From the NCBI RefSeq assembly GCF_004349105.1, contig NZ_SMLB01000008.1, positions 62,001-126,000 of the forward strand: a DNA stretch of 64,000 bases, read 5' to 3'. The notes beneath the pieces were generated by a model. It was not told the DNA's origin. It did no database searches and saw only the letters and a program-made list of their open reading frames with translations. The stretch is from Jiangella aurantiaca. GTDB taxonomy: Bacteria; Actinomycetota; Actinomycetes; Jiangellales; Jiangellaceae. This document shows, in pieces, positions 35,620-45,444 of this stretch (positions are counted from its first letter, which is position 1; each line of letters starts with the position of its first letter). Position numbers and translations under genes: made by a program.

Positions 35620-36603
35620 ATGACACTCGACCGACCGACGGCCATCGCCGCGACCGGCCTGCGCAAGTCGTACGGCGAGCAGACCGTCCTCGACGGCATC
35701 GACATCTCCGTCCCTGAAGGCACGGTCTTCTCCTTGCTCGGCCCGAACGGCGCCGGCAAGACCACCACCGTCCAGATCCTCTCCACGCTGATCGAGGCCG
35801 ACGGCGGCAGCGTCCGCGTCGCGGGCCACGACCTGGCGACCGACGCCGACGGCATCCGCGGCGCGATCGGCGTCACCGGCCAGTTCTCCGCCGTCGACAA
35901 CCTGCTGACCGGCGAGGAGAACCTGCTCCTCATGGCCGACCTCAACCACCTGGACCGGCGCGAGGGCCGGCGGCGGACGGCGGAGCTGCTGGAGCGGTTC
36001 GACCTGGTGGACGCCGCCAAGAAGACACCGGCACTGTACTCCGGCGGCATGCGCCGCAAGCTCGACCTGGCGATGACGCTGGTCGGCGACCCCAAGGTGA
36101 TCTTCCTGGACGAGCCGACGACGGGCCTGGACCCGCGAACCCGGCGCATCATGTGGGACGCCATCCGCGGGCTCGTCGCCGGCGGCGTCACGATCTTCCT
36201 CACCACGCAGTACCTGGAGGAGGCAGACGAGCTGGCCGACCGGATCGCGCTGCTCGACCACGGAAAGATCGTCGCCGAGGGCACGTCCGACGAGCTGAAG
36301 CGGCTCATCCCGGGCGGGCACATCCGGCTGCAGTTCACCGACCCGGCCGAGCTGGACCAGGCCGCCCGCACGTTCGCCGGCTCCACCCGCGACGACGCGG
36401 CGCTGGCCCTGCAGGTCCCCAGCGACGGCGACGTTGACTCGCTGCGAGCCGTCCTCGACCACCTCGACGTCGCCTCCATCGAGGTCGCGTCGCTCACCGT
36501 GCACACCCCCGACCTCGACGACGTCTTCCTCGCACTGACCGGCCGGCCGGCCGAGTCAGCCGCCGACGCCGACGACACCCAGCAGAAGGAGACCGTCCGA
36601 TGA
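35620..36603 (+). CDS. DrrA-type ABC exporter ATP-binding protein
   Basis: A 327-residue ATPase of the daunorubicin-resistance type. Walker A is LLGPNGAGKTTTVQIL, signature LYSGGMRRKLDLAMTL, Walker B VIFLDEPTTGLDPRTR and H-loop LTTQYLEEADELADR; the long C-terminal tail ends LDDVFLALTGR as in DrrA. CGAGGAG lies just before the ATG. It pairs with the permease whose start overlaps its stop. Together they would export a hydrophobic compound or lipid; the substrate is not predictable. Confidence 0.93.
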   Translation: MTLDRPTAIAATGLRKSYGEQTVLDGIDISVPEGTVFSLLGPNGAGKTTTVQILSTLIEADGGSVRVAGHDLATDADGIRGAIGVTGQFSAVDNLLTGEENLLLMADLNHLDRREGRRRTAELLERFDLVDAAKKTPALYSGGMRRKLDLAMTLVGDPKVIFLDEPTTGLDPRTRRIMWDAIRGLVAGGVTIFLTTQYLEEADELADRIALLDHGKIVAEGTSDELKRLIPGGHIRLQFTDPAELDQAARTFAGSTRDDAALALQVPSDGDVDSLRAVLDHLDVASIEVASLTVHTPDLDDVFLALTGRPAESAADADDTQQKETVR

Positions 36604-37391
36604 GTGCCCTCGCCCTCGCTGCCCGCGACTCGCGCACCATGCTGCGCCGCAACATGCGCCGGTGGGCCCGCTACCCGGCGATGACCGTGCAGCTGATCGC
36701 CCTCCCGGTGATCATGCTGCTGATGTTCGCCTTCGTCTTCGGCGAGACGCTCGGCGCCGGGCTCGGAGGTGCGGCCGGCGACCGCGGCGACTACATCGAA
36801 TACCTCGTCCCCGGCATCCTCCTGATGACGGTGGCCGCCGCGATCCAGGGCACGGCGATCTCCGTCGCCATGGACATGCACGAGGGCATCATCGCCCGGT
36901 TCCGCACCATGGCGATCTCGCGTGGCGCGGTGCTCACCGGGCACGTGATCGGCAGCTTCCTGCAGACGCTGGTCGGCCTGGCCATCGTGTTCGGGGTGGC
37001 GCTGCTGATCGGCTTCCGGCCCGACGCGAACATGGCGGAGTGGGTCGCCGCCGTAGGCCTGCTCTGCTTGTTCGCCATCGCGCTGACCTGGCTCGCCGTC
37101 GCGATGGGCCTGCAGGCGAAGAGCGTCGAGACCGCGAGCAACACGCCGACGCTCCTGGTGTTGCTGCCGTTCCTGGGCAGTGGGTTCGTCCCGACCGACT
37201 CGATGCCGGCCGGCCTGCGCTGGTTCGCCGAGTACCAGCCGTTCAGCCCGGTGATCGAGACGCTGCGCGGCCTGCTGCTGGGCACCGAGATCGGCAACAA
37301 CGGCGTCCTCGCCTTGGGCTGGACCGCGGTGATCGGGGTGCTCGGCTACTTCTGGGCGCTCAAGCTGTTCCGCCGCCCGCCGGTCCGCTGA
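36600..37391 (+). CDS. DrrB-type ABC-2 transporter permease
   Basis: A 263-residue permease with six hydrophobic segments and ABC-2 features: an N-terminal cytoplasmic helix (SRTMLRRNMRRWARYP), YLVPGILLMTVAAA, and the final FLGSGFVPTDSMPAGLRWFAEYQPFSPVIE pattern (block YQPFSPVIETLRGLLLG). It overlaps the DrrA-type gene by 4 bases. Its last 32 bases overlap the 3' end of the convergent SARP gene, a tight arrangement that helps keep the three genes together. Confidence 0.92.
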   Translation: MSALALAARDSRTMLRRNMRRWARYPAMTVQLIALPVIMLLMFAFVFGETLGAGLGGAAGDRGDYIEYLVPGILLMTVAAAIQGTAISVAMDMHEGIIARFRTMAISRGAVLTGHVIGSFLQTLVGLAIVFGVALLIGFRPDANMAEWVAAVGLLCLFAIALTWLAVAMGLQAKSVETASNTPTLLVLLPFLGSGFVPTDSMPAGLRWFAEYQPFSPVIETLRGLLLGTEIGNNGVLALGWTAVIGVLGYFWALKLFRRPPVR

Positions 37392-40300
37392 TCGGCCGGC
37401 CCTCCTGGGCCAGCACCGAAGCGGCCAGCTCGCGCAGCCAGGAGTAGGCCGCGTCGCCGTCCAGGCCGGCAAGCTCCCGCTCCGTCTCGGCGAGCAGTTC
37501 CGAGGCCGCCCCGTCGCCCAGTGCGGCGCGGGCGGCCTCGTCGGCGTGTACGCCCCCGGGAGCGGACCGGTCGAGCCCGCCGGCCAGCACCTCGACGGCG
37601 GCCAGCAGCCGGACGGCGTCGGCCGGCCGGCCCCGGCGCAGCGCGTGGTCGGCGATCCCGACCAGCACCGTCCCGACCGTCTCCTCGTCGCTGTCGTCGC
37701 TGCCCAGGACGGCCGCCAGCGCTTCCGCTCGGGCTGCGGCCGCGGCGTCCCACCTCCCCTCCTCGGCGTCCAGCCAGGCCTGGAGCTCCAGCATGATGGC
37801 CCGGAACACCGGGTGGACCGGGACGTCCCGCAGCAGCGCGCGCGCACGGGCCAGCTGCTGCCGCGCGGTGACGGTATCGCTCGCCCAGATGGCGAGGCCG
37901 GCGCGGTGGAGCGCCATGATGGCCAGGCCGTCGGGCCAGGCGACCTGCTCGGCGTCGCGCTCGGCCCGCGCGACCTCGGCGGCGCTGCCGGCCCGGTCGC
38001 CGGCCAGCCACCGCAGCTGGGCGAGCCGGCTGCGCATCATGACGATGTCGTCGACGGTGCCGATCTCGCTGATGGCGACGATGGCCTGCTCGTACTGCTC
38101 GATGGCCCGCTTCAGCTCGCCGCGCCGGGCGTACAGGTCCGCGAGCGTGGTGAGCGCGTACGAGATGCCCCACCGCTCGCCGACGGCGCGGAACTCGGCG
38201 AGCGCCTGGGTGAGGTCGGCCTCCCGCTCCTGGGCCGGCAGCATCTGTGCCCGCGTCAGCCGCGCCTGGGCACGGAACCACGGGTCGGGGTCCTCCAGCA
38301 GCGGCGCCAGTGCGTCGGCGAGGCTCGTGAGCGGATCATGCTCGGGGTCGAGGATCACGCTCAACGGGTCCATGAACCGCAGGAACGGCCCGGGCTTCTC
38401 GACGCCGGCGGCCAGCTCGCGGGCCTGGCGTACCCAGTCTGCGGCCTCCCTGAGGTCGCCCACCCCGCTGGTGATCAGAAAGGTGACGACGGCGCACGCG
38501 GTGGCCCGTGCCTCGAGGTCGGTGGGGCCGGGCACGGCCAGCGCCTGGATCGCCAGCTCGATCCCGTCGTTCTTGTGGCCGCTGAGCCACCAGTACCAGC
38601 CGCAGGCCGCCACCAGCCGTACCGCGTTCTCGGCGTCGCCGGCGGCGCTCGCACGGCGCAGTGCCACCGTGATGTCGTCGTGCACCGCGCGCATCCGGCG
38701 CAGCCACTCCAGCTGCTCGGCACGATGCAGGTGCGGTTCGGCGGTCTCGGCCAGCTCGATCAGCCAGCCGATGTGCGCCCGCCGGACGGTGTCGAGCTCG
38801 CCCACCTCGTCCAGTCGCTCCAGGCCGTACGCCTTGATGGTCTCGAGCAGCCGGTACCGGGGCGCGTCGCCGTCGTCGTCGACCACCACCAGCGACTTGT
38901 CGCTGAGGGAGCTCAGCTCGGCGAGGACGTCGGCGCCGTCGCCGCACACCTGCGCCGCGGCCTCCGCCGTCGCGCCGCCGGCGAACACCGCGAGCCGGCG
39001 CAGCGCGACGCGTTCGGGCTCGGGCAGCAGGCCCCAGCTCCAGTCGACGACGGCGCGCAGCGTCTGGTGGCGGGGTAGCGCGGTACGGCTGCCGCCGGTG
39101 AGCAGCCGGAATCGGTCGTCCAGCCGGGCGGCCAGCTGCTCGGCGGTCATGGTGCGCAGCCGGGCCGCGGCCAGCTCGATGGCCAGCGGCATGCCGTCGA
39201 GCGCGCGGCCGATGCGGGCGACGGCGTGCGCGTCGGCGTCGGTGACGGCGAAGCCCGGGCGGACGGCGCGGGCGCGGTCGACGAGCAGCCGGACGGCGTC
39301 GAAGCCCAGCAGGTCACCGGCGTCGCCGTCGCGCTCGGGCGGCAGCGCCAGCGGCTCGACCGGCCAGACCGCCTCGCCGGTGATGCCGAGCGGCTCGCGG
39401 CTGGTCGCGAGGATGCGCAGGTCAGGGCATTCGCCGAGGAGCCGGTCGGCCAGCGCCGCGGCGGCGTCGATGACGTGCTCGCAGTTGTCCAGCAGCAGCA
39501 GGGCGGTCCGGGTCCGCAGCGCCGCGACCAGGCGGCCGGTGGCGTCGTCGGTGCTGACGCCGAACGTCTGGTCGCGCAGGTCGAGGGCGCCGAGCACCGC
39601 GGCGGGCAGGTCGGCGTCATTGGCCACCGGGGCCAGCTCGATCAGCCAGACGCCGTCGGGCATCCGGTCCACCAGTCCTCGCGACGCCTCGCCGGCCAGC
39701 CGGGTCTTGCCCGACCCGCCCGGCCCGGTGAGCGTCGTCAGCCGGTACTCGCCGATTAGGTCGCGCACCCGGGCGACGTCGGCGTCGCGGCCGATGAAGC
39801 TGGTCAGCGCGGTACGCAGGTTGGTCCGCGGCGGGGCCGGGGACGCAGCCGCCGGTGGCGCGGGCCGTGCCGGTTCGGGGGCGTTCTCGTGCAGCTCACC
39901 GCGCAGGATGGCCGTGTGCAGGGCGGCGAGCTCGGCGGACGGGTCGGTGCCCAGTTCGTCGGCGAGCGCCTCACGGATCCGCTCGTAGGCCGCGAGCGCC
40001 TCCGCCGGGCGGCCGGCCGCGACCAGCGCCCGCATCAGTTGCCCGGCCAGCCGCTCTCGCAGCGGGTACTCGGCGACCAGCGTGGTCAGTTCGGTGGTCA
40101 GCCCGGCGCCGCGGCCCAGGCGCATTGCCGCGTCGGCGCGGTCCTCCGTCGCCGTCAGGCGCAGCTCCTCCAGCCGCGCCCGCGGCGCCTCGAAGAACTC
40201 CGACTCCGCGACGTCCAGCAGCGCCGGGCCGCGCCACAGCGCCAGCGCTGCCAGCAGCCTGTCCTCCACCGCGGCGTCGCCGGACGCGGACCGGGCGGCC

Positions 40301-40623
40301 GCGACCTGCCGCTCGAACCGCGCGGCGTCGACGGCGTCGGGGTCCAGCGCCAGCCGGTAGCCGGCCGGATGCGACTCGATCGCCAGTCCCGGCAGCGCCC
40401 GCCGCAGCCGCGACACCAGCGCCTGCAGCGCGTTCGCCGCGCCGGCCGGCGGCTCGTCGCCCCAGATGCCGTCGACCAGCTGGGCCGCCGGGACCAGCCG
40501 GCCCGGCTCGAGCGCCAGGATGATCAGCAGCGTGCGCAGCCGCGCGCCGGCCACGTAGATCGACGAGCCGGCGTCGTCGAGGACCTCCAGCGGTCCCAGG
40601 ATCCCGATGCGCACCGGACGCAT
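37360..40623 (-). CDS. large SARP (AfsR-like) regulator: BTAD, NB-ARC and helical repeats
   Basis: A 1087-residue regulator. Residues 1-95 form an OmpR-type winged helix (VRIGILGPLEVLDDAG, RLRTLLIILALEPG, ANALQALVSRLRRALPG); 97-245 a bacterial transcriptional activation domain (LWRGPALLDVAESEF, YEYPLRERL-like); about 275-560 an NB-ARC ATPase with Walker A TGPGGSGKTRLAGE and Walker B ALLLLDNCEHV; the rest is TPR-like helices. Such AfsR-class proteins activate adjacent export or metabolite genes. The direct repeats at 35516 before the drrA-type gene are the probable target. Confidence 0.92.
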   Translation of the reverse strand: MRPVRIGILGPLEVLDDAGSSIYVAGARLRTLLIILALEPGRLVPAAQLVDGIWGDEPPAGAANALQALVSRLRRALPGLAIESHPAGYRLALDPDAVDAARFERQVAAARSASGDAAVEDRLLAALALWRGPALLDVAESEFFEAPRARLEELRLTATEDRADAAMRLGRGAGLTTELTTLVAEYPLRERLAGQLMRALVAAGRPAEALAAYERIREALADELGTDPSAELAALHTAILRGELHENAPEPARPAPPAAASPAPPRTNLRTALTSFIGRDADVARVRDLIGEYRLTTLTGPGGSGKTRLAGEASRGLVDRMPDGVWLIELAPVANDADLPAAVLGALDLRDQTFGVSTDDATGRLVAALRTRTALLLLDNCEHVIDAAAALADRLLGECPDLRILATSREPLGITGEAVWPVEPLALPPERDGDAGDLLGFDAVRLLVDRARAVRPGFAVTDADAHAVARIGRALDGMPLAIELAAARLRTMTAEQLAARLDDRFRLLTGGSRTALPRHQTLRAVVDWSWGLLPEPERVALRRLAVFAGGATAEAAAQVCGDGADVLAELSSLSDKSLVVVDDDGDAPRYRLLETIKAYGLERLDEVGELDTVRRAHIGWLIELAETAEPHLHRAEQLEWLRRMRAVHDDITVALRRASAAGDAENAVRLVAACGWYWWLSGHKNDGIELAIQALAVPGPTDLEARATACAVVTFLITSGVGDLREAADWVRQARELAAGVEKPGPFLRFMDPLSVILDPEHDPLTSLADALAPLLEDPDPWFRAQARLTRAQMLPAQEREADLTQALAEFRAVGERWGISYALTTLADLYARRGELKRAIEQYEQAIVAISEIGTVDDIVMMRSRLAQLRWLAGDRAGSAAEVARAERDAEQVAWPDGLAIMALHRAGLAIWASDTVTARQQLARARALLRDVPVHPVFRAIMLELQAWLDAEEGRWDAAAAARAEALAAVLGSDDSDEETVGTVLVGIADHALRRGRPADAVRLLAAVEVLAGGLDRSAPGGVHADEAARAALGDGAASELLAETERELAGLDGDAAYSWLRELAASVLAQEGRPISGPAGGGTA

Positions 40624-40650
40624 TCTGCCGCAGCGGCCCCGCGTCTCCGT

Positions 40651-41466
40651 CTAAGCGCGCAGCTCGGCGATGACGGCGTCGCTGTACGGCGGCCAGGCCT
40701 CGGCCGCCCACCGGCCGAAGTCGCGGCCGGCGAGTGCGATGCAGGCGGCGCCCAGGTCGGGGTCGACCCACAGGAACGTGCCGGCCTGGCCGAAGTGGCC
40801 GAACGTGCGCGGCGAGTTGGTGGTCCCCGTCCAGTGCGGCGACTTGCCGTCGCGGATCTCGAAGCCGAGGCCCCAGTCGTTGGGACTTTGCATGCCGAAC
40901 CCGGGCAGGACGCCGACCAGGCCGGGAAACCGCACCGTCGTCGCCTGCTGGACGGTCGACGGGTCCAGCAGCGTCGGCGCCTGCAGTTCGGCGGCGAAGC
41001 GGACGAGGTCGGCGACGGTCGAGCTGGCGCCGGCGGCCGGCGACCCCTCGTAGACCGTCTCCGTCATGCCGAGCGGTTCGAGCAGGCCGTCGCGGACGTA
41101 CTCGGCGAACGGGATGCCGGAGCGCTTCGCGACGTGGTCGGCCAGCTGCTCGAAGCCGGCGTTGGAGTACAGCCGCCGCCTGCCGGGCGCCCAGGCCGCC
41201 TTGTGCTCGTCGAAGGCCAGGCCGGACGTGTGCGCCAGCAGGTGCGCGACGGTGGAGCCCTCGGGCCCGGCGGGGTCGTCGAGGTGGACGGCGCCCTCCT
41301 CGACGGCGATGAGCGCGGCGTACGCGGTGATCGGCTTGGTCACCGAGGCCAGCCGGAAGAGCCGGTGCTGGTCGCCGTAGGCCCCGGCCACCGTGCCGTC
41401 GGCTCGTACCACCGCCGTCGCCGCGTGGTCGACCGGCCACTGCTCCACGATCCGCACGCTCTCCAT
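40651..41466 (-). CDS. beta-lactamase family serine hydrolase
   Basis: A 271-residue class C-type serine hydrolase. The catalytic S-x-x-K is in RLASVTKPITAY, the Y-x-N motif in RRLYSNAGFEQLAD, and the third motif is HFGQAGTFLWVDP. No signal peptide, so it is cytoplasmic. The family includes esterases, D-aminopeptidases and EstB-like enzymes; the substrate is unknown. It is monocistronic, 28 bases from the SARP gene start and on the same strand. Confidence 0.88.
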   Translation of the reverse strand: MESVRIVEQWPVDHAATAVVRADGTVAGAYGDQHRLFRLASVTKPITAYAALIAVEEGAVHLDDPAGPEGSTVAHLLAHTSGLAFDEHKAAWAPGRRRLYSNAGFEQLADHVAKRSGIPFAEYVRDGLLEPLGMTETVYEGSPAAGASSTVADLVRFAAELQAPTLLDPSTVQQATTVRFPGLVGVLPGFGMQSPNDWGLGFEIRDGKSPHWTGTTNSPRTFGHFGQAGTFLWVDPDLGAACIALAGRDFGRWAAEAWPPYSDAVIAELRA

Positions 41467-41544
41467 GCGCCCGACCTTACGCGTCGCACGCACCGCGATC
41501 ATTGCGCGCGTGGGCGGCCGTCGGCCTAGGCGTGTTCCCGCTTG

Positions 41545-41564
41545 ACCAGGCATGCATGCCTGGT
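41545..41564. repeat. perfect 20-base palindrome in intergenic repeat, copy 3
   Basis: ACCAGGCATGCATGCCTGGT is exactly self-complementary. With the following GAAGC segment and GCTCAACGTGGTCATTT (41582-41598) it parallels the interval 25356-25490. It sits between the start of the serine hydrolase gene and the stop of the M3 peptidase gene. Confidence 0.5.
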
Positions 41565-41596
41565 GAAGCGGTATCAACCCTGCTCAACGTGGTCAT

Positions 41597-43642
41597 TTAC
41601 TGGGTGAGGCCGCGGCGGACGAGCAGGGGCTCGATCTGCGGGTCGCGGCCGCGGAAGGTGCGGAACGCCTCCATCGCGTCCACGCTGCCACCGCGCGACA
41701 GCAGCTCGCGCCGGAAGTGGTCGCCGTTCGGGCGGACCAGGCCGCCGTTCTCCTTGAACCACTCGACGGTGTCGGCGTCGAGGACCTCGCTCCAGATGTA
41801 GGAGTAGTAGCCCGCGCTGTAGCCGCCGGCGAAGATGTGCGCGAAGTACGACGTGCGGTAACGCGGCGGCACCGACTCCAGCGCCACCCCGGCCTGCGAC
41901 AACGCCTCGGCCTCGAACGCCAGCGGATCGTCGACGACGGTGCCGGGCGCTATCTCGTGCCAGGCGAGGTCGAGCAGCGTCGCCGCCAGGTACTCCGTCG
42001 TCGCGAAGCCCTCGCCCCAGATCTGCGAGTCGAGCAGCCGCTGGACCAGCTCCTGGGGGAGCGGCTCGCCGGTCTCGTGGTGGACGGCGTAGTTGGCCAG
42101 CACCTCGGGCCAGACCGCCCACATCTCGTTGACCTGCGACGGGAACTCGACGAAGTCGCGCAGCACGCTGGTGCCGGAGAACGTCGGGTACGTGACGTCG
42201 GAGAACAGGCCGTGCAGGGCGTGGCCGAACTCGTGGAACATGGTGTTGACCTCGTCGAACGTCAGCAGCGCGGGCTCGCCGGCCGGCGGCTTGACGATGT
42301 TGAGGTTGTTGACGACGACCGGCTTGGTGCCCAGCAGCTTGGACTGGTCGACGAACGAGTTCATCCAGGCCCCGCCGCGTTTGGAGTCGCGGGTGAAGAA
42401 GTCGCCGATGAACAGGCCGAGCCCGCTGCCGTCCTCGTCGAACACCTCGAAGACACGGGCGTCGGGATGGTACGCGACGAGGTCGGGCCGCTCGGTGAAC
42501 GACAGCCCGTACAGCTTCCCGGCCGCGTAGAACACGCCGTCGCGCAGCACGCGGTCCAGCTCGAAGTACGGCCGCAGCTGCGCGGCGTCGATGTCGTAGG
42601 TCTGCCGACGCACCTTGTCGGAGTAGTGCGCCCAGTCCCACGCCCGCAGCTCGAACTCGTCGCCGATGGCCTCCTGCAGCTTCGCCGCCTCGGCGTGCGC
42701 GTTGGCGACGGCGGCCGGCGTGAGCTTGCCGAGCATGTCGTGGACGGCTGCGGGCGTCTTCGCCGTCCGGTCCTCCAGCACGTAGGTCGCGTGGTCGGGG
42801 TGGCCGAACAGCGCCGCCCGCTCGGCCCGCAGCGTCGCGAGGCGCACGGCGGTCGCGCGGGTGTCGTGTTCGTTGCCGTTGGCGCCGCGGCTCACCGACG
42901 CGCGGTGGATGCGCTCGCGCAGCGTCCGGTCGGTGAGTGACGTCAGCACCGGCTGGCCGCTGGGCAGCACGAGCGTGATGACGTACTTCCCCTCCAGGCC
43001 GCGCTCGCGGGCCGCCTCGGCCGCGGCCGTGACGGCGTCGGCGGACAGCCCGGCGAGCTGGGCGGCGTCGTCGACGACGACGGCGGAGGCGTTGGTGTCG
43101 GCGAGCAGGTCGTTCTGGAACTTCGTCTCCAGCGCGGACAGCTCCTCGTTGATCTCCCGCAGCCGCGCCTGCTGTTCCGCGGTCAGCCCGGCGCCGGCCC
43201 GGACGAAGTCGAGGTGGTAGCGCTCGAGCAGCCGCCGCGACTCCGGGTCGAGCTCGTCGGCCGACGGCAGCACCGCCTCGATCCGCGCGAACAGCCGGTC
43301 GTCGAGGTGGATGGCGTCGGAGTGCGCGGCCAGCTTGGGCGACACCTCGGCCTGGATGGCCTGGATCTCCTCGTCCGCGTCGGACGACGCCTGGTTGAAG
43401 AACACCGCCGCCACCCGCTGCAGGAGCTGCCCGGACCGCTCGAGCGCCACGACGGTGTTCTCGAACGTCGGCGGCTCAGGGTTGGTGGCGATCGCCTCGA
43501 CCTCGGCCAGCTGCTCGGACATGCCGCGCTCGAACGCCGGCCGGTAGTGGGCGGTCTCGATGCGCTCGAACGGCGGCAGCCGGTAAGGCAGCTCGCTGAT
43601 CGCGAAGAACGGATTCTGGGCTTCCGCGCCGGGGATGTGCAT
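41597..43642 (-). CDS. M3 family metallopeptidase (oligopeptidase / Dcp type)
   Basis: A 681-residue zinc peptidase. The zinc motif is MFHEFGHALHGLF (HExxH) with the third ligand in the following FVEFPSQVNEMW glutamate, typical of M3A enzymes such as peptidyl-dipeptidase Dcp and oligopeptidase A. C-terminal substrate-binding elements FAHIFAGGYSAGYYSYIWSEVLDAD (block GGYSAGYYSYIWSE) are intact. No signal peptide; it degrades peptides in the cytoplasm. Length fits Dcp. Confidence 0.94.
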   Translation of the reverse strand: MHIPGAEAQNPFFAISELPYRLPPFERIETAHYRPAFERGMSEQLAEVEAIATNPEPPTFENTVVALERSGQLLQRVAAVFFNQASSDADEEIQAIQAEVSPKLAAHSDAIHLDDRLFARIEAVLPSADELDPESRRLLERYHLDFVRAGAGLTAEQQARLREINEELSALETKFQNDLLADTNASAVVVDDAAQLAGLSADAVTAAAEAARERGLEGKYVITLVLPSGQPVLTSLTDRTLRERIHRASVSRGANGNEHDTRATAVRLATLRAERAALFGHPDHATYVLEDRTAKTPAAVHDMLGKLTPAAVANAHAEAAKLQEAIGDEFELRAWDWAHYSDKVRRQTYDIDAAQLRPYFELDRVLRDGVFYAAGKLYGLSFTERPDLVAYHPDARVFEVFDEDGSGLGLFIGDFFTRDSKRGGAWMNSFVDQSKLLGTKPVVVNNLNIVKPPAGEPALLTFDEVNTMFHEFGHALHGLFSDVTYPTFSGTSVLRDFVEFPSQVNEMWAVWPEVLANYAVHHETGEPLPQELVQRLLDSQIWGEGFATTEYLAATLLDLAWHEIAPGTVVDDPLAFEAEALSQAGVALESVPPRYRTSYFAHIFAGGYSAGYYSYIWSEVLDADTVEWFKENGGLVRPNGDHFRRELLSRGGSVDAMEAFRTFRGRDPQIEPLLVRRGLTQ

Positions 43643-43651
43643 GGACGCACG

Positions 43652-44767
43652 CTACCCGAGCAGCGGCGACGGTTCGCGGCCCGGCTCGTCGGCCAGCGGG
43701 ACCGCCGCCGGCCGCGCGGCCGTCTCGGTGACGCCGACGGCGTGGCCCTCGCGCGCCGATGCGAGCACCGACTCCATGACGTCGAGGACGTGCAGGGCGA
43801 GAGCGCCGCTCGTCCGGACGTCGGCCGCCGACGGCGCCGTCATGAGCTCGGCGACGCCGAGGCCGCGCCCGCCCGTCGTGTACCCGGCCGCGACCGGCAG
43901 TACCTCCCAGTCCGGCCCGCCGAGCCGGTGCAGCAGCACGTCGCCGTCGAAGTGGTTGGGATCGGGGACGACCAGCGAGCCGTCGGAGCCGTGCACCTCG
44001 ATCCGCTCCGCCCGCGTAGCGACGGCGTCGAAGCTCATCGTGATGGTCGACAGCGCGCCGGACGCGTGCGTGAGCACGCCTGTGACGTGCGTGGCGACGT
44101 CGACGGGGATCCGCTCGCCGGCCCGCGGCCCCCGCCCGATCGTCCGGGTGTCGCGCGGCATGTTGCCGGCGCCCAGCACCGACGCGACCGGCCCGAGCAG
44201 CGTGACCAGCGCCGTCACGTAGTACGGGCCCATGTCCAGCAGCGGCCCGCCGCCGGCGGTGTAGTAGAAGTCCGGGTTCGGGTGCCAGCGCTCGTGACCC
44301 GGGCAGGCGAAGGTCGCCGTCGCCGCCGTCGGCAGTCCGATCAGCCCGGCATCGATCGCGTGCCGCGCCGTCTGGACACCGGTGCCCAGGACGGTGTCGG
44401 GCGCGGCGCCGACGCGCACCCCGGCCCGGTCGGCGGCCGCGAGGATGCGCCGTCCCTCGTCCACCGTCACCGCGAGCGGCTTCTCGTTGTAGACGGCCTT
44501 GCCGGCTGCGATCGCCGCCAGCGCGACGGGCGTGTGCCCGGCCGGGGGAGTGAGGTTGAGGACGACGTCGACGGCGGGGTCGGCGACCAGCTCGGCCAGG
44601 GACGTCGCCGGCACTCCGTCGAGGTCCGCGACCGCCGCCCGAGCCCGCTCCCCGTCCAGGTCGGCGACCGCGGCCACGCGCACGGCCCTGAGCCTGCGCA
44701 GCGTGTCGAGGTACTGCCCGAAGATCGCCCCGGCCCCGACGATCCCGACGCCTATCGACTCGCCCAC
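43652..44767 (-). CDS. Gfo/Idh/MocA family oxidoreductase
   Basis: A 371-residue NAD(P)-dependent oxidoreductase: GIVGAGAIFGQYLDTLR Rossmann motif, YNEKPLAVTVDEG and GGGPLLDMGPYYVTALVTLLG, the typical family catalytic region. It is the third gene of an operon with a ThuA protein and an L-fuconolactonase-like amidohydrolase. The GTG start lies within the ThuA gene's last 16 bases. Context suggests oxidation of an aldose or sugar acid. Confidence 0.88.
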   Translation of the reverse strand: MGESIGVGIVGAGAIFGQYLDTLRRLRAVRVAAVADLDGERARAAVADLDGVPATSLAELVADPAVDVVLNLTPPAGHTPVALAAIAAGKAVYNEKPLAVTVDEGRRILAAADRAGVRVGAAPDTVLGTGVQTARHAIDAGLIGLPTAATATFACPGHERWHPNPDFYYTAGGGPLLDMGPYYVTALVTLLGPVASVLGAGNMPRDTRTIGRGPRAGERIPVDVATHVTGVLTHASGALSTITMSFDAVATRAERIEVHGSDGSLVVPDPNHFDGDVLLHRLGGPDWEVLPVAAGYTTGGRGLGVAELMTAPSAADVRTSGALALHVLDVMESVLASAREGHAVGVTETAARPAAVPLADEPGREPSPLLG

Positions 44768-45444
44768 AGAAGCCCCCTCTCGACGATGGTCCGCACGTTC
44801 GCGTCGGCCAGGACGTCCGGCTGGTGGCCGGGAGTCGCGACGAACACCCGGCCCGCGCCCCATTCGCGGGTCCAGACCGCCGGGCAGCGGACCGGGCGGT
44901 GCCACGGCTGGTCCGGCCGGGCCGGGTGCGTGGTGGTCGCGAGCACGTCGCTGTACCCGTCGGTGAGCACCCAGTACTGCTCGGTCTCCAGCTCGAAGTC
45001 GGCGAGGCCGGCGACGATCGGGTGGCCGGCCCGCTCCGGCACGATCTCGATGCGGTGCCGCAGGTAGTGGTTCTCCTGGGCGCCCGGCACGCACTCGCCG
45101 GCCGGCCGGCTCGGATGGGTCGCGAACTGGCCGCCGACCAGGTGCAGGTAGTCGGAACTGGCGCGGAACGCGTCGACGATGCCGCCGTGCCAGCCGGCGA
45201 ACCCGGTGCCGGCCCGCACCGCCGCCGCCAGCCCGGCCAGCTGCTCGGCGCCGATCTCGCCCATGGTCCAGCACTGCACGACGAGGTCGGTGCCGGCCAT
45301 GGCCGCTGCGTCGGTGTAGGCGTCCAGCGAGTCGGAGACTCGCACGTCGAACCCGGCCTCGCGCAGGAACGGAATGAACAGCTCGGTCGACTCCACCGGC
45401 GCGTGTCCGTCCCAGCCGCCTCGGACGACCAGCGCGTTCCTCAT
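44752..45444 (-). CDS. ThuA-domain protein
   Basis: A 230-residue ThuA-like (glutamine amidotransferase-fold) protein. Typical segments are VVRGGWDGHAPVESTELF, FAGWHGGIVDAFRAS, YLHLVGGQFATHP and the C-terminal WTREWGAGRVFVATPGHQPDVL (block GAGRVFVATPGH). ThuA proteins occur in disaccharide and sugar-derivative catabolism; their chemistry is not settled. It overlaps both neighbours by a few bases, so the three genes form one translational unit. Confidence 0.88.
   Translation of the reverse strand: MRNALVVRGGWDGHAPVESTELFIPFLREAGFDVRVSDSLDAYTDAAAMAGTDLVVQCWTMGEIGAEQLAGLAAAVRAGTGFAGWHGGIVDAFRASSDYLHLVGGQFATHPSRPAGECVPGAQENHYLRHRIEIVPERAGHPIVAGLADFELETEQYWVLTDGYSDVLATTTHPARPDQPWHRPVRCPAVWTREWGAGRVFVATPGHQPDVLADANVRTIVERGLLWASR

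Noticed and set aside
39889-41529. Long plus-strand open frame over the SARP and serine hydrolase genes
   Set aside because: It is antisense to two well-supported genes; its composition is Arg/Gln/Pro-rich as expected for a shadow frame in high-GC DNA.
41545-41564. Perfect palindrome considered as an operator for the hydrolase gene
   Set aside because: A related copy lies in another unrelated gap, so a repeat element is more likely than a specific operator.
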